A stretch of DNA of 64,000 nt. Source: Spirochaetaceae bacterium bin103. GTDB lineage: Bacteria > Spirochaetota > Spirochaetia > SZUA-6 > Bin103. Position numbers and translations under genes: made by a program. Positions 17,084-24,529 of this stretch are shown in pieces. The DNA is taken from positions 124,001 to 188,000 of the forward strand of contig MPNH01000002.1 in the NCBI GenBank assembly GCA_002238925.1. Reading direction: 5' to 3'. Numbering within the stretch: position 1 is the stretch's first letter; every line of letters starts with the position of its first letter. The notes beneath the pieces were generated by a model that searched no databases, was not told where the DNA came from, and saw only the letters and a list, made by a program, of their open reading frames with translations.

Positions 17084-17377
17084 CTATTCAAACAGGTTGT
17101 CGAACGCGTTCCGCGCCTGCTTGGCGCGCTGCTCGGTCAATCCGCCCGCCTGGTCTCCTGTTCCCTCGCGCAGGCGGAAGTAGTCGCAGAAGTTGGCACG
17201 GTCCTTTTCGCGCACCGGCTCCGGGATCGACTCGCGGCAGTCCCACTGCAGTCCCTTCTCGTAGAACGTGCAGTTCAGGCACACCTTGAGCGGCTTGCTG
17301 CAACTCGGGCACTCGGTCTCGCGGAAGATCGGCAGGTCGCGCGGCAACCGGGTGCCGCACGCGTGACAGTGGCCCAT
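17084..17377 (-). CDS. Zinc-ribbon protein of unknown role
   Basis: A 97-residue cytoplasmic protein starting MGHCHACGTRLPRDL. Cysteine pairs CHAC, CPSC and CLNC, then single cysteines in WDCRES and FCDYF, give eight or more metal-binding cysteines, enough for two zinc sites. The acidic and basic tail (EPVREKDRANFCDYFRLREG) follows. Short proteins with this arrangement occur next to core genes in spirochaetes, but no function is assigned. It is divergent from the antiporter gene and lies upstream of the sigma factor on the same strand, 93 bases away, so the two could share a transcript. Confidence 0.75.
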   Translation of the reverse strand: MGHCHACGTRLPRDLPIFRETECPSCSKPLKVCLNCTFYEKGLQWDCRESIPEPVREKDRANFCDYFRLREGTGDQAGGLTEQRAKQARNAFDNLFE

Positions 17378-17479
17378 GCCCTCATCATACCACGGCTCCC
17401 CGCTCGCCGCCGCGCGGGATGCGATACAAATCGCGCTGAACTTGGCGCAATGGGACGTATTCCAGGATCGTCCTGCGGT

Positions 17480-17485
17480 TATAAT
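17480..17485 (+). promoter_or_regulatory. Candidate -10 box for antiporter gene
   Basis: A perfect TATAAT lies 22 bases before the preferred ATG at 17508. No good -35 box is found at the normal spacing, so only the -10 element is proposed. Confidence 0.35.
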
Positions 17486-17507
17486 GGCGCCGAGGATCCG
17501 CCCAATA

Positions 17508-19193
17508 ATGACTGAGCACAATCTGCTGATTTTCCTGTTCCAGGTGCTGGTTCTGCTGGTGCTGGCGCGCGGCGCCGGCGAGCTGCTGCGCCGCCTGGGG
17601 CAAGCCCCGATCGTGGGCGAAATCCTGGTCGGCGTGCTGCTCGGCCCTACCCTGCTCGGGCGGGCGTTTCCGGAACTGCACGCCGCGCTGTTTCCGCCCG
17701 ATGCCGTGCAGCGCAGCATGCTGGACGTGGTGTCCTGGTTCGGCGTGCTGTTCCTGCTCCTGGAGACCGGCCTGCACGTCGACGTGAGCGCGGCGTGGCG
17801 GGCGCGCGGGCCGGCATTGCGCATCGGCATCATCGGCGTGCTGGTGCCGCTGGCGGTAGGCTCGGGGCTTTCGTTTTTGTTGCCGGATAGCGTGCTGGCA
17901 GATCCCGACCGGCGCATCATCTTTGCCCTGTTCCTGGGCACCACCATGGCGATCAGCGCGATGGTGATCATCGCCCGCGTACTGCACGACCTCGACCTGG
18001 TGAAGAGCGACCTGGGGCTGGTGACGCTGTGCGGCTACGCGGTCAACGACATCCTGGCCTGGATCGTGTTCAGCCTGGTGCTGGCGGTGGCGACCAGCGC
18101 GGCGCTGAATCTCGGCGCCATCGCATTCCTGCTCGTGTTCACGTTCGCCTTCACGGCGTTCGCTCTCACGCTCGGCCTGCGCCTGGTGGACAGCGCAGTG
18201 GCGCGCATCGGCACGCGCATGTCCGAGAACCCGGGCGCCGTGCTTACCTTCGTGTGCTGCCTCGGGCTGGCATGCGGCGCGTTGACCCAGGCGGTGGGGC
18301 TGACGGCGCTGTTCGGGTTCTTCCTGGCCGGCATCATGGCCGGCGAGGCGCGCCACCTTACCGAACGCACACGCGAAATCATCGGCCAAATGGTGCACTC
18401 CATCTTCGTGCCGCTGTACTTCGCGGGATTGGCTCTGCACCTCGACTTTATCGCCAACTTCAACATCGGCCTGGTCGTCTTCGTGACCGTGGTGTCGATT
18501 GCCGCCAAGTTCGGCGGCGCCTGGCTGGGCGCCCTGGGCCGCGACATCTCCGCCCAGGACCGGATATCGATCGGCATCGCGTTCACGCCGAGCGGGGTTA
18601 CCGGCATCGTGGTGGCCGGCGTGGCGCTGGAGTACCAGATCATTACCACGCCGGTGTTCGTGGCCATTGTGTGCTCGGCCATCGTGTCCGCGCTGCTGGT
18701 GGCGCCGTGGCTGTCGTGGTCTATCCGGCGCGGCGAACGGGTCGACCTGGCCCGGCTGCTGGCGCAGAACGGCATTCTTCCGGCGCTGCGCGCGCGCGAC
18801 CGCTTCACGGCGATCCGTGAATTGTGCCTGGTGGCGTCGCCGGCCACCCGCCTGGCCCCGGACGACATCAACGAAGCGGTCGATGAGCGCGAGCAGCTCA
18901 TGGGCACCGGAATCGGACGCGGCGTCGCCGTGCCGCACGCCCGCATCGAGGCGCTGCGCCGGCCGGTGGTCGCGTTCGGCCGCTCCGCGCAGGGGCTGGA
19001 CTGGGACGCCCCGGACGGCGAGCCGGTGCGCTTCGTGTTCCTGGTGCTCACCCCGGCGCGGCAGGAAGGCCTGCAGGTGCAGATCCTGCAGGCAATTGCC
19101 CGCACCATGAGCGGCGAGGGCAGCCGCGACCTGGGCGCGGCCGGCGACGCCGCCGCCCTGCGCAAGCACCTGTCTCAACTCCTGAAGCGCTGA
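17508..19193 (+). CDS. Cation/proton antiporter (CPA2/KefB type) fused to a PTS EIIA-like domain
   Basis: A 561-residue protein. Residues 1 to about 410 are a CPA2 sodium (or potassium)/proton exchanger with many membrane helices: RLGQAPIVGEILVGVLLGPT, FLLLETGLHVD, TLCGYAVNDILAWIVFSLVL (the substrate-site Asp region) and AFTPSGVTGIVVAGVALEYQ. The last 130 residues are cytoplasmic and end in a module with GTGIGRGVAVPHARIEAL, the loop that in EIIA of the fructose/nitrogen PTS class carries the phosphorylated His. Here it is His477. The domain may tie ion exchange to phosphotransfer or to a bound metabolite. The start at 17508 is chosen over 17376 and 17484 because MTEHNLLIFLFQ leads straight into the first helix. 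Confidence 0.88.
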   Translation: MTEHNLLIFLFQVLVLLVLARGAGELLRRLGQAPIVGEILVGVLLGPTLLGRAFPELHAALFPPDAVQRSMLDVVSWFGVLFLLLETGLHVDVSAAWRARGPALRIGIIGVLVPLAVGSGLSFLLPDSVLADPDRRIIFALFLGTTMAISAMVIIARVLHDLDLVKSDLGLVTLCGYAVNDILAWIVFSLVLAVATSAALNLGAIAFLLVFTFAFTAFALTLGLRLVDSAVARIGTRMSENPGAVLTFVCCLGLACGALTQAVGLTALFGFFLAGIMAGEARHLTERTREIIGQMVHSIFVPLYFAGLALHLDFIANFNIGLVVFVTVVSIAAKFGGAWLGALGRDISAQDRISIGIAFTPSGVTGIVVAGVALEYQIITTPVFVAIVCSAIVSALLVAPWLSWSIRRGERVDLARLLAQNGILPALRARDRFTAIRELCLVASPATRLAPDDINEAVDEREQLMGTGIGRGVAVPHARIEALRRPVVAFGRSAQGLDWDAPDGEPVRFVFLVLTPARQEGLQVQILQAIARTMSGEGSRDLGAAGDAAALRKHLSQLLKR

Positions 19194-19219
19194 TCGGCCC
19201 GCGGCCACCGCGAATTTCC

Positions 19220-19250
19220 TTGACCCTGACGTAACGTAAGGGTCTACGTT
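19220..19250 (+). promoter_or_regulatory. MerR-type promoter with 19-bp spacer and dyad operator
   Basis: TTGACC (19220-19225) and TACGTT (19245-19250) are 19 bases apart, the over-long spacing that MerR-family activators correct by twisting DNA. The spacer carries an inverted repeat, GACCCT at 19222 and AGGGTC at 19239-19244, centred between the boxes. The MerR gene starts only 8 bases after the -10 box, so the regulator very likely controls itself. Confidence 0.7.
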
Positions 19251-19257
19251 GGCGGTC

Positions 19258-20043
19258 ATGGAGACCGAGCAACTGCACACGGTGGGCGAGGTCGCGGCGC
19301 TCGCCGGCGTCACGATACGCACCCTGCACCACTACGACAGGATCGGCCTGCTGGCCCCATCGGGACGCTCGGAGAACGGCTATCGGCTCTATGCCTACGG
19401 TGATCTCGAACGGCTGCGCCAGATCCGGCTGTTGCGCGAATTGCGTTTCAGCCTGGATGCGATCGGCCAGATGCTCGACGCCCCGGCGTATGGACGGCGG
19501 AGCGCACTGGAGGCGCAGCGGGACCTGCTCAGGGAGCGGCAGGAGAGAACGGAACGCATCATTCGCGGGGTCGACCGGGCCCTGCAAGCAATGGAGAAGG
19601 AGACGGAAATGGACCGCACGGAGATGTTCGAGGGACTGGAAGAGTTCGACCACGAGCAGTATCGGGAGGAGGTCGAGCAACGCTGGGGCGACACCGATGC
19701 GTACCGGGAGTCGATGCGGCGCACTCGCCGTTACGGCACCGGCGACTGGGCTCGGATCAAGGCGGAAGGCGAGGCCGTGGTGGCCAGGTTGGCCGACCTG
19801 ATGGCCGTGGGCGCTCCGGCCGAGGGTCGCGCGGCGATGGATCTGGCGGAGGAGCACCGGCGCCACATCGACCGCTGGTTCTACCCGTGCAGCGAGGCGA
19901 TGCACCGCAACCTCGCCGACCTGTACACGGACGATCCACGCTTCACGGAGTACTTCGAGAAGCGTGGCGAGGGGTTGGCCGTGTTCGTCCGGAACGCGAT
20001 CCGGGCCAACGCTCAGCGCGCGGGCGGCGCACCGAGGGAGTAG
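19258..20043 (+). CDS. MerR family transcriptional regulator with TipAS antibiotic-recognition domain
   Basis: A 261-residue regulator. The N-terminal winged helix (HTVGEVAALAGVTIRTLHHY, DRIGLLAPSGRSENGYRLY) is a standard MerR DNA-binding domain. A coiled coil spans about residues 80-120. The C-terminal half (EEFDHEQYREEVEQRWGDTD, YRESMRRTRRYGTGDWARI and the late HIDRWFYPCSEAMHRNLADL) matches TipAS, which in TipA binds thiopeptide antibiotics. The ATG at 19258 has no ribosome site and lies 8 bases after the -10 box, so the mRNA is probably leaderless. The gene overlaps the convergent oxidoreductase gene by 31 bases. No obvious drug efflux target is adjacent. Confidence 0.92.
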   Translation: METEQLHTVGEVAALAGVTIRTLHHYDRIGLLAPSGRSENGYRLYAYGDLERLRQIRLLRELRFSLDAIGQMLDAPAYGRRSALEAQRDLLRERQERTERIIRGVDRALQAMEKETEMDRTEMFEGLEEFDHEQYREEVEQRWGDTDAYRESMRRTRRYGTGDWARIKAEGEAVVARLADLMAVGAPAEGRAAMDLAEEHRRHIDRWFYPCSEAMHRNLADLYTDDPRFTEYFEKRGEGLAVFVRNAIRANAQRAGGAPRE

Positions 20044-21044
20044 GGGCCGGCGGCGGCGGTGCTGGCGCGCAGGTGGTCGTACACCGCGTCCTGCACTTCA
20101 AGCACACGCACCGCCTGCATCACGTCGGGGTCGCCGATGCGCCCGGCCTCGATCGCCTGCAGGCCCCATTCGATGACGCGCCGCATGCGCTCGCCGTGGC
20201 CGATGTCCGGCGTGATGGCGACGCCGCCCGAGGTGTGCACCTCGATCAGCGGCTCGCCGTGGTCGCCGTAGCGCTCGAATACCGACGCCTTGCTGCCGAC
20301 GAAGCGGAAAAAGTGATCGCCGGCGCGGGTGCCGGAGGGATAGTTGAAGCCGGACTCGATGATTCCCGTCACCCCGGCGGCGGTGCGGACAATGCCCACC
20401 GCGGTGTCCTCCACCTCGCGGCGGTGCATCAGGTTGGCGAGCACGCCGCCGACCACGGTTACCGGGCCGCCGCCGGCGAACTGCAGAAAGGTGTCGATGC
20501 CGTGTGAAGACTCCACGACCCACGATCCGCCGCCCGACAGCGCCGGCTTGTTGAGCCAGTGCGACGGGGTCGGGTCGTAGCGTGTCGGCGGCCCGTTGTT
20601 GAGCCGGCTGCTGTACAGCACCAGGTCGCCGAGGCTGCCGTCGGCCGCCATCTGCGCCACCTTCTCCACCAACAGGCTGCCGCGGTTGGGCAGCGTGAGG
20701 GCGTGCGGCAGGCCGGCCGCCATGGTGGCCTGCGCGGCGGGACGCAGGCGGTCCGCGCAGTCGGCGAACGGCTTGTCCAGCAGGTAGGGCACGCGGCGCT
20801 CCACGCAGGCCGCGACGTGGCCGGGAATTTCCACGTGCTTGCCGCACACGATCGCCGCATCCGGCTTCACGGCGTCCAGGCAGCTCGCCGCAGCGGCGAA
20901 CCCCGGACAGTCGAACTCCTGCTCGAGTTGGGCGCGCGGGCCCGGTTCGGGATCCATGGCGGCGACCACTTCATGGCCCATCTCTTTGACCGTGCCGGCA
21001 ATGCCGCGGCCGTGGTGACTGTACGAAAGAACGGCTATGCGCAT
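20013..21044 (-). CDS. Gfo/Idh/MocA family oxidoreductase
   Basis: A 343-residue NAD(P)-dependent sugar oxidoreductase. It starts MRIAVLSYSHHGRGIAGTVK, a Rossmann strand with an unusual His-His-Gly-Arg-Gly loop in place of GxGxxG. Lys in YLLDKPFADC is the family catalytic lysine (the EKP position), and the second domain begins GDLVLYSSRLNNGPP. WLNKPALSGGGSWVVESSHG, DTFLQF carries the Gly-Gly-x-(h)-(D/H) step, with His in the usual substrate site. Members oxidise a sugar or inositol hydroxyl to a ketone. It is followed by the dioxygenase-like gene on the same strand, whose start lies further upstream, so both may be one unit. Confidence 0.87.
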   Translation of the reverse strand: MRIAVLSYSHHGRGIAGTVKEMGHEVVAAMDPEPGPRAQLEQEFDCPGFAAAASCLDAVKPDAAIVCGKHVEIPGHVAACVERRVPYLLDKPFADCADRLRPAAQATMAAGLPHALTLPNRGSLLVEKVAQMAADGSLGDLVLYSSRLNNGPPTRYDPTPSHWLNKPALSGGGSWVVESSHGIDTFLQFAGGGPVTVVGGVLANLMHRREVEDTAVGIVRTAAGVTGIIESGFNYPSGTRAGDHFFRFVGSKASVFERYGDHGEPLIEVHTSGGVAITPDIGHGERMRRVIEWGLQAIEAGRIGDPDVMQAVRVLEVQDAVYDHLRASTAAAGPYSLGAPPAR

Positions 21045-21096
21045 GACGCCATCCTACCAGAGCCGGGCAGTTCGCAGGCGTGGCACGATTCGTTCG

Positions 21097-21942
21097 TCAG
21101 GAAAGCATGTCCTTGAACGCTCCCGGCGGCACCGGCGCACCGCGGCCGAGCATCCACTGCCACATCTCGGTGCGCAGCTCCCACGCCTTGTAGTAGTCGG
21201 ACGCGTGGTCGAACGGGCCGATCTGCTCGCGGATGCGGCGCTGGGCAACTTCCGTGAGCGTTTCTGGATCGTGGTCCCAACTCGGCGCAGTCGGCGCGGA
21301 GCGGCGGTCGAACAGGAACTTGAGCATGTAGCGGGTGCGCTCGCTCCGGTTGCGGGTGGCGGCGTGCCACAGGTCGTAATGAGTAATGGCCACGGTACCG
21401 GCCGGGACCGCCAGCGGCACCTGGCCCTTGATGTTGGCGTAGGTCGCGAGCCGGTCGGTGGGAGCGTTGCGGAAGTGGGTACCCGGCATGATGATGGTCG
21501 GGCCCTGTTCCATCGGCACCTCGTGCGGGTAATACATGGCCAGCACGCACCACACCTGGTGATGGCGCACGTTGGTGCCGTCCTGGTGCCAGTTCTGGCT
21601 GAGCGACCCCGGCGCGTTGACATGCAGGTGGCGATGCCCGTTCATCACGTAGTCGGCGCCAAGCAGGCTGATCAGAGCGCCGCGCACCTCCGGGTGGCCG
21701 TACACCTGCTGCAGCAGCGGCACGCGATCCAGGATTTCGTTGCCGGCGCCGTTCGCCTGCCCGCATTGCGCGGCGATCTGTTCGTTGAGGCCGTCCGCAA
21801 ACTCCGGGTGCACCAGGTGATAGCCGTGGGTGACAAACAGCAGCACCTCGTCGTCCGACAGCAGCCGCGGCGGCCGCGCACTCAAATCAACCCGCGCATC
21901 AACCATCGTATCGGCCATCGTATCGGCCATGGTCTCAGCCAT
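21097..21942 (-). CDS. Phytanoyl-CoA dioxygenase (PhyH) family protein
   Basis: A 281-residue Fe(II)/2-oxoglutarate-type oxygenase. The iron ligands are His119 and Asp121 (NWHQDGTN) and His193 (HYDLWHAATRN). Arg in the following NRSERTRYMLKF region would hold 2-oxoglutarate. The first 17 residues contain an imperfect repeat (MADTMADTMVDA) from a 12-base tandem DNA repeat and may be dispensable. The substrate is unknown, since bacterial PhyH proteins hydroxylate lipids, amino acids and natural products. Its ATG lies inside the end of the upstream small gene (8-base overlap), so the two are translated together. A Gfo/Idh/MocA gene follows 52 bases downstream. Confidence 0.88.
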   Translation of the reverse strand: MAETMADTMADTMVDARVDLSARPPRLLSDDEVLLFVTHGYHLVHPEFADGLNEQIAAQCGQANGAGNEILDRVPLLQQVYGHPEVRGALISLLGADYVMNGHRHLHVNAPGSLSQNWHQDGTNVRHHQVWCVLAMYYPHEVPMEQGPTIIMPGTHFRNAPTDRLATYANIKGQVPLAVPAGTVAITHYDLWHAATRNRSERTRYMLKFLFDRRSAPTAPSWDHDPETLTEVAQRRIREQIGPFDHASDYYKAWELRTEMWQWMLGRGAPVPPGAFKDMLS

Positions 21943-21944
21943 CG
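21897..21944. repeat. 12-bp tandem repeat at the 5' end of the PhyH gene
   Basis: ATCGTATCGGCC-like units recur about three to four times in register, encoding the Met-Ala-Asp-Thr steps. Slippage here would change the protein N-terminus by whole codons only. Confidence 0.6.
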
Positions 21945-22366
21945 TACACCTCCAGTTTTTCGAGAATGAATTCGTGCCCGATCAGGTCGATCTCGCGATC
22001 GTCGAACGGCGCCCGCTGTTGCGGAAAGTGGACCACCCGCCAGCCCGCCACGATGGCGTCGTGGACGTTGCGCCAGGGCAGATCGGCAGCCTCCGGGTCG
22101 ATCTGGGTGACCGATCCCGCCACCGGCTCATGAACCGCGGCCGCCACCAGGCTGGCATAGATGCTCGGTGTGACGGCATGCAGGTACAGCAGGCGCTGGC
22201 GCCAACGCGGCGGCCGGGCGCCGCGGCAGTCCGCCAACAGCCGGTCCAGGTCGGCTTCGCCGAGGGCATCGCCCGCCCGCAGCTTGCGCCGCGCGGCATC
22301 CACCCAGGCCCCGACCGGCGCGGCGGCAACTGGACCGGCTGTTGACGGTGGCGAATGGTTGTCCAT
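21935..22366 (-). CDS. Hypothetical protein coupled to the PhyH gene
   Basis: A 143-residue soluble protein, not assigned to a family. It reads MDNHSPPSTAGPVAAAPVGA, then ARRKLRAGDALGEADLDRLL, RWRQRLLYLHAVTPSIYASL, and a C-terminal half with PWRNVHDAIVAGWRVVHFPQ and EFILEKLEVYDG. The regular amphipathic pattern and the balanced Trp, Tyr and His content argue for a real gene. Its stop overlaps the PhyH start by eight bases, so the two proteins are likely made in step and may interact. It is divergent from the oxidoreductase at 22484. Confidence 0.65.
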   Translation of the reverse strand: MDNHSPPSTAGPVAAAPVGAWVDAARRKLRAGDALGEADLDRLLADCRGARPPRWRQRLLYLHAVTPSIYASLVAAAVHEPVAGSVTQIDPEAADLPWRNVHDAIVAGWRVVHFPQQRAPFDDREIDLIGHEFILEKLEVYDG

Positions 22367-22483
22367 GGCGCTTGCTCGGTGCCGCTACCCTACCGCAAAC
22401 CCGCTGCAAGCGCGAGCAGTAGCCCAGCCCGCCGCGGGGTACTGGCGGACGGCGGGCGTATCGGGTAAGGATTGAGCCGCGAT

Positions 22484-23596
22484 ATGATGTTTCACGCAGG
22501 AGTGATCGGGGCCACCGGCTACATCGGCACCCCGTACCGAGCGGAGATGCGCGGGGCGCCGGATGCCGCGCGCATCGTCGCGCTGTGCGCGCGGCGCCGC
22601 GACCGGCTGCAGGCGGCGGCGCGCCTTGACGGCTGCGACTTCATTACCGACGACTGGCGCGCGGTGGTGGACCATCCGGACGTGGACCTGGTGGTGGTGC
22701 TGACGCCCGACCGCCTGCACCGCGAACCCGCCCTGGCCGCGGCGGCCGCCGGCAAGCACCTGTTCTGCGACAAGCCGGTCGGGGCCGACGTCGGCGAGGC
22801 CTACGAAATCTGGCGCGCCTACCGCGACCGCGGACTCGGGCACTACGTGCCCTACTGGACCCGCTACGAGCCCAAGTTCCGCCGCGCCAGGGAGTTGCTG
22901 TCCGGCGGCGCGCTCGGCGAACTGAAGGCGGTCGTGTACCGCTGGCACAACCCGCGCCCGCCGTCGATTCCCTTCACCTGGCGCGACGACGCCGCCCTGT
23001 CCACCGCCGGCAGCATCGCCGACGTCGGCTCGCACGCCTACGACACGGTGCGCTGGATGATCGGCAGCGAGGCGAAGCGGGTGGTGGCGCAGGCCGGCGT
23101 GCTGGCGCCGCCGAAGCCCGACCTGGGGCCGATCGACCTGACCGAGGCACTCGAATGGGGCGCCGCGAACCCTGCGTCGGCGGCGCCGCGCACGCGTGCC
23201 GGCACCGCCTACGACTACGGCGCCATTATCTGGGAGTTCCACAATGGCGCGGTGGGGGCGATGCTGCTATCGCACGCGCCGGCGCTGCGCAAGGGGCTGG
23301 CGCCGGAGTTGGAGCTGCACGGCAGCGCGGCGTCGGTCGCCGTCGACCGCGTCCGCCATACCGTCACGGTGATGCGCTCGGACGACGACGTGACCGTCGA
23401 GGATATCCCGGAGGACCGGGTCAACCGCTGGTCCCGCTTCGTGCTGCCGGCGCTCGCCGAGCGCGCTGCCGGTAAGGAAAGCGCGCACCCTGGTCTGCAC
23501 GACGGCTGGCGCACGCAGGTGTTCACCGAGGCGGTGGTGGCGTCGGCACGCCGCGGCGAATGGGTGGAGCTGGCGGAACTGGACGAGGAGGCATAA
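22484..23596 (+). CDS. Gfo/Idh/MocA family oxidoreductase
   Basis: A 370-residue sugar oxidoreductase. The Rossmann start is FHAGVIGATGYIGTPYRAEM (GxxGxxG), followed by the NAD-proximal VVVLTPDRLHREPALAAAAA and the catalytic lysine motif HLFCDKPVG. The second domain has WRDDAALSTAGSIADVGSHA with the conserved Gly-x-(h)-x-Asp-x-Gly-x-His. Both TTG 22472 and ATG 22487 are possible starts. ATG 22484 begins right at the Rossmann strand. The stop codon shares a base with the start of the aldolase gene (TAATG), so the two act as one operon: oxidation of a sugar or sugar acid followed by aldol cleavage. Confidence 0.9.
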   Translation: MMFHAGVIGATGYIGTPYRAEMRGAPDAARIVALCARRRDRLQAAARLDGCDFITDDWRAVVDHPDVDLVVVLTPDRLHREPALAAAAAGKHLFCDKPVGADVGEAYEIWRAYRDRGLGHYVPYWTRYEPKFRRARELLSGGALGELKAVVYRWHNPRPPSIPFTWRDDAALSTAGSIADVGSHAYDTVRWMIGSEAKRVVAQAGVLAPPKPDLGPIDLTEALEWGAANPASAAPRTRAGTAYDYGAIIWEFHNGAVGAMLLSHAPALRKGLAPELELHGSAASVAVDRVRHTVTVMRSDDDVTVEDIPEDRVNRWSRFVLPALAERAAGKESAHPGLHDGWRTQVFTEAVVASARRGEWVELAELDEEA

Positions 23597-24501
23597 TGAG
23601 CAACCTGCATAACCTGAGCAATCAACGCATCAACCGGGCCGTCGAACTACTGGCCGACGACCAGCCGATCTACTACACCGGCGCCCACACCGGCGCCGTG
23701 TTGACCCACGCACAGGGCGTTGCAGACGCTCGCACCTGGGCGGACTACATCAACGTGGGTATGGAGCACGGCTGCTTCGACCTGACCGGCCTGGCGCACT
23801 ACATGGCCGGCCTCGCCGCTGGTGGGCCAACGGCAAGCGGCCACCGCACGCCGGCCGTGATCGTGGAGGCGCCGGTCGACGGTACCAGCGAGCCGGTGGT
23901 CCGCTACAACGCCTGGCAGTTCCGGCAGATCCTGGCACGCGGCGTGCACGGCATCCTGCTGTGCCAGGCGGAGACCGCCGACGCGGTGCGCGCCTTCGTG
24001 GAGTCGTGCCGCTATCCGCGCAACATGATCGGAGTCGGCGCCGGCCTGGAGCGCGGCACGCGCGGCGTCGGTTCGGAGTCGGAGGCGGCGCCCGTCTGGG
24101 GCGTGGATGGAGACGAATACCTGGCCCGGTGCGATCCGTGGCCGCTCAACCCGAACGGCGAACTGCTGCTCGGCATCAAGATCGAGTCGGTGCGCGGCGT
24201 GGCCCACATCGAGCAGATGCTGGCGGTGCCCGGACTCGGGTTTGCCGAATGCGGCCCCGGCGATCTGCACATGTCATACGGCGTGGAGCGGGTGCCTGGG
24301 CAGCACGACCCGCGGGTAATCGAGGCCGCCGAACGGGTGCGCGCCGCCTGCGCCGCAAACGGCGTGGCGTTCCTGGAGGTGTGCACGCCGGACAACATTT
24401 GCAGCCAGATCGACCGCGGGGTGCGGGTGGTGTCCGGCGGCCAGGAGCAGATCGCCCGCATCGGGCGCGCCCACTCCGGACGCACCCTGCCGGTCGGCTG
24501 A
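23596..24501 (+). CDS. HpcH/HpaI family aldolase
   Basis: A 301-residue class II (metal-dependent) aldolase of the HpcH/HpaI-citrate lyase beta family. GAGGAGG precedes the ATG. Glu in LLGIKIESVRGVAHIEQML and Asp in GFAECGPGDLHMSYGV are the metal ligands. ILARGVHGILLCQAETADAV is the substrate-loop region, although the usual arginine in PRVE-type loops is not obvious. The family splits 2-keto-3-deoxy acids to pyruvate or a related keto acid plus an aldehyde. Coupled to the upstream oxidoreductase, it would finish breakdown of an acidic sugar. An insert at about residues 155-180 (AGLERGTRGVGSESEAAPVW) is longer than in HpaI. Confidence 0.88.
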   Translation: MSNLHNLSNQRINRAVELLADDQPIYYTGAHTGAVLTHAQGVADARTWADYINVGMEHGCFDLTGLAHYMAGLAAGGPTASGHRTPAVIVEAPVDGTSEPVVRYNAWQFRQILARGVHGILLCQAETADAVRAFVESCRYPRNMIGVGAGLERGTRGVGSESEAAPVWGVDGDEYLARCDPWPLNPNGELLLGIKIESVRGVAHIEQMLAVPGLGFAECGPGDLHMSYGVERVPGQHDPRVIEAAERVRAACAANGVAFLEVCTPDNICSQIDRGVRVVSGGQEQIARIGRAHSGRTLPVG

Positions 24502-24529
24502 CTAGCGACGGTCGAGGCCGGCGCCGCTG

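Noticed and set aside
17385-19322. 645-codon minus-strand frame opposite the antiporter
   Set aside because: Gln/His/Arg-rich antisense shadow of a clear membrane protein gene. Membrane codons read backward give long open frames in GC-rich DNA.
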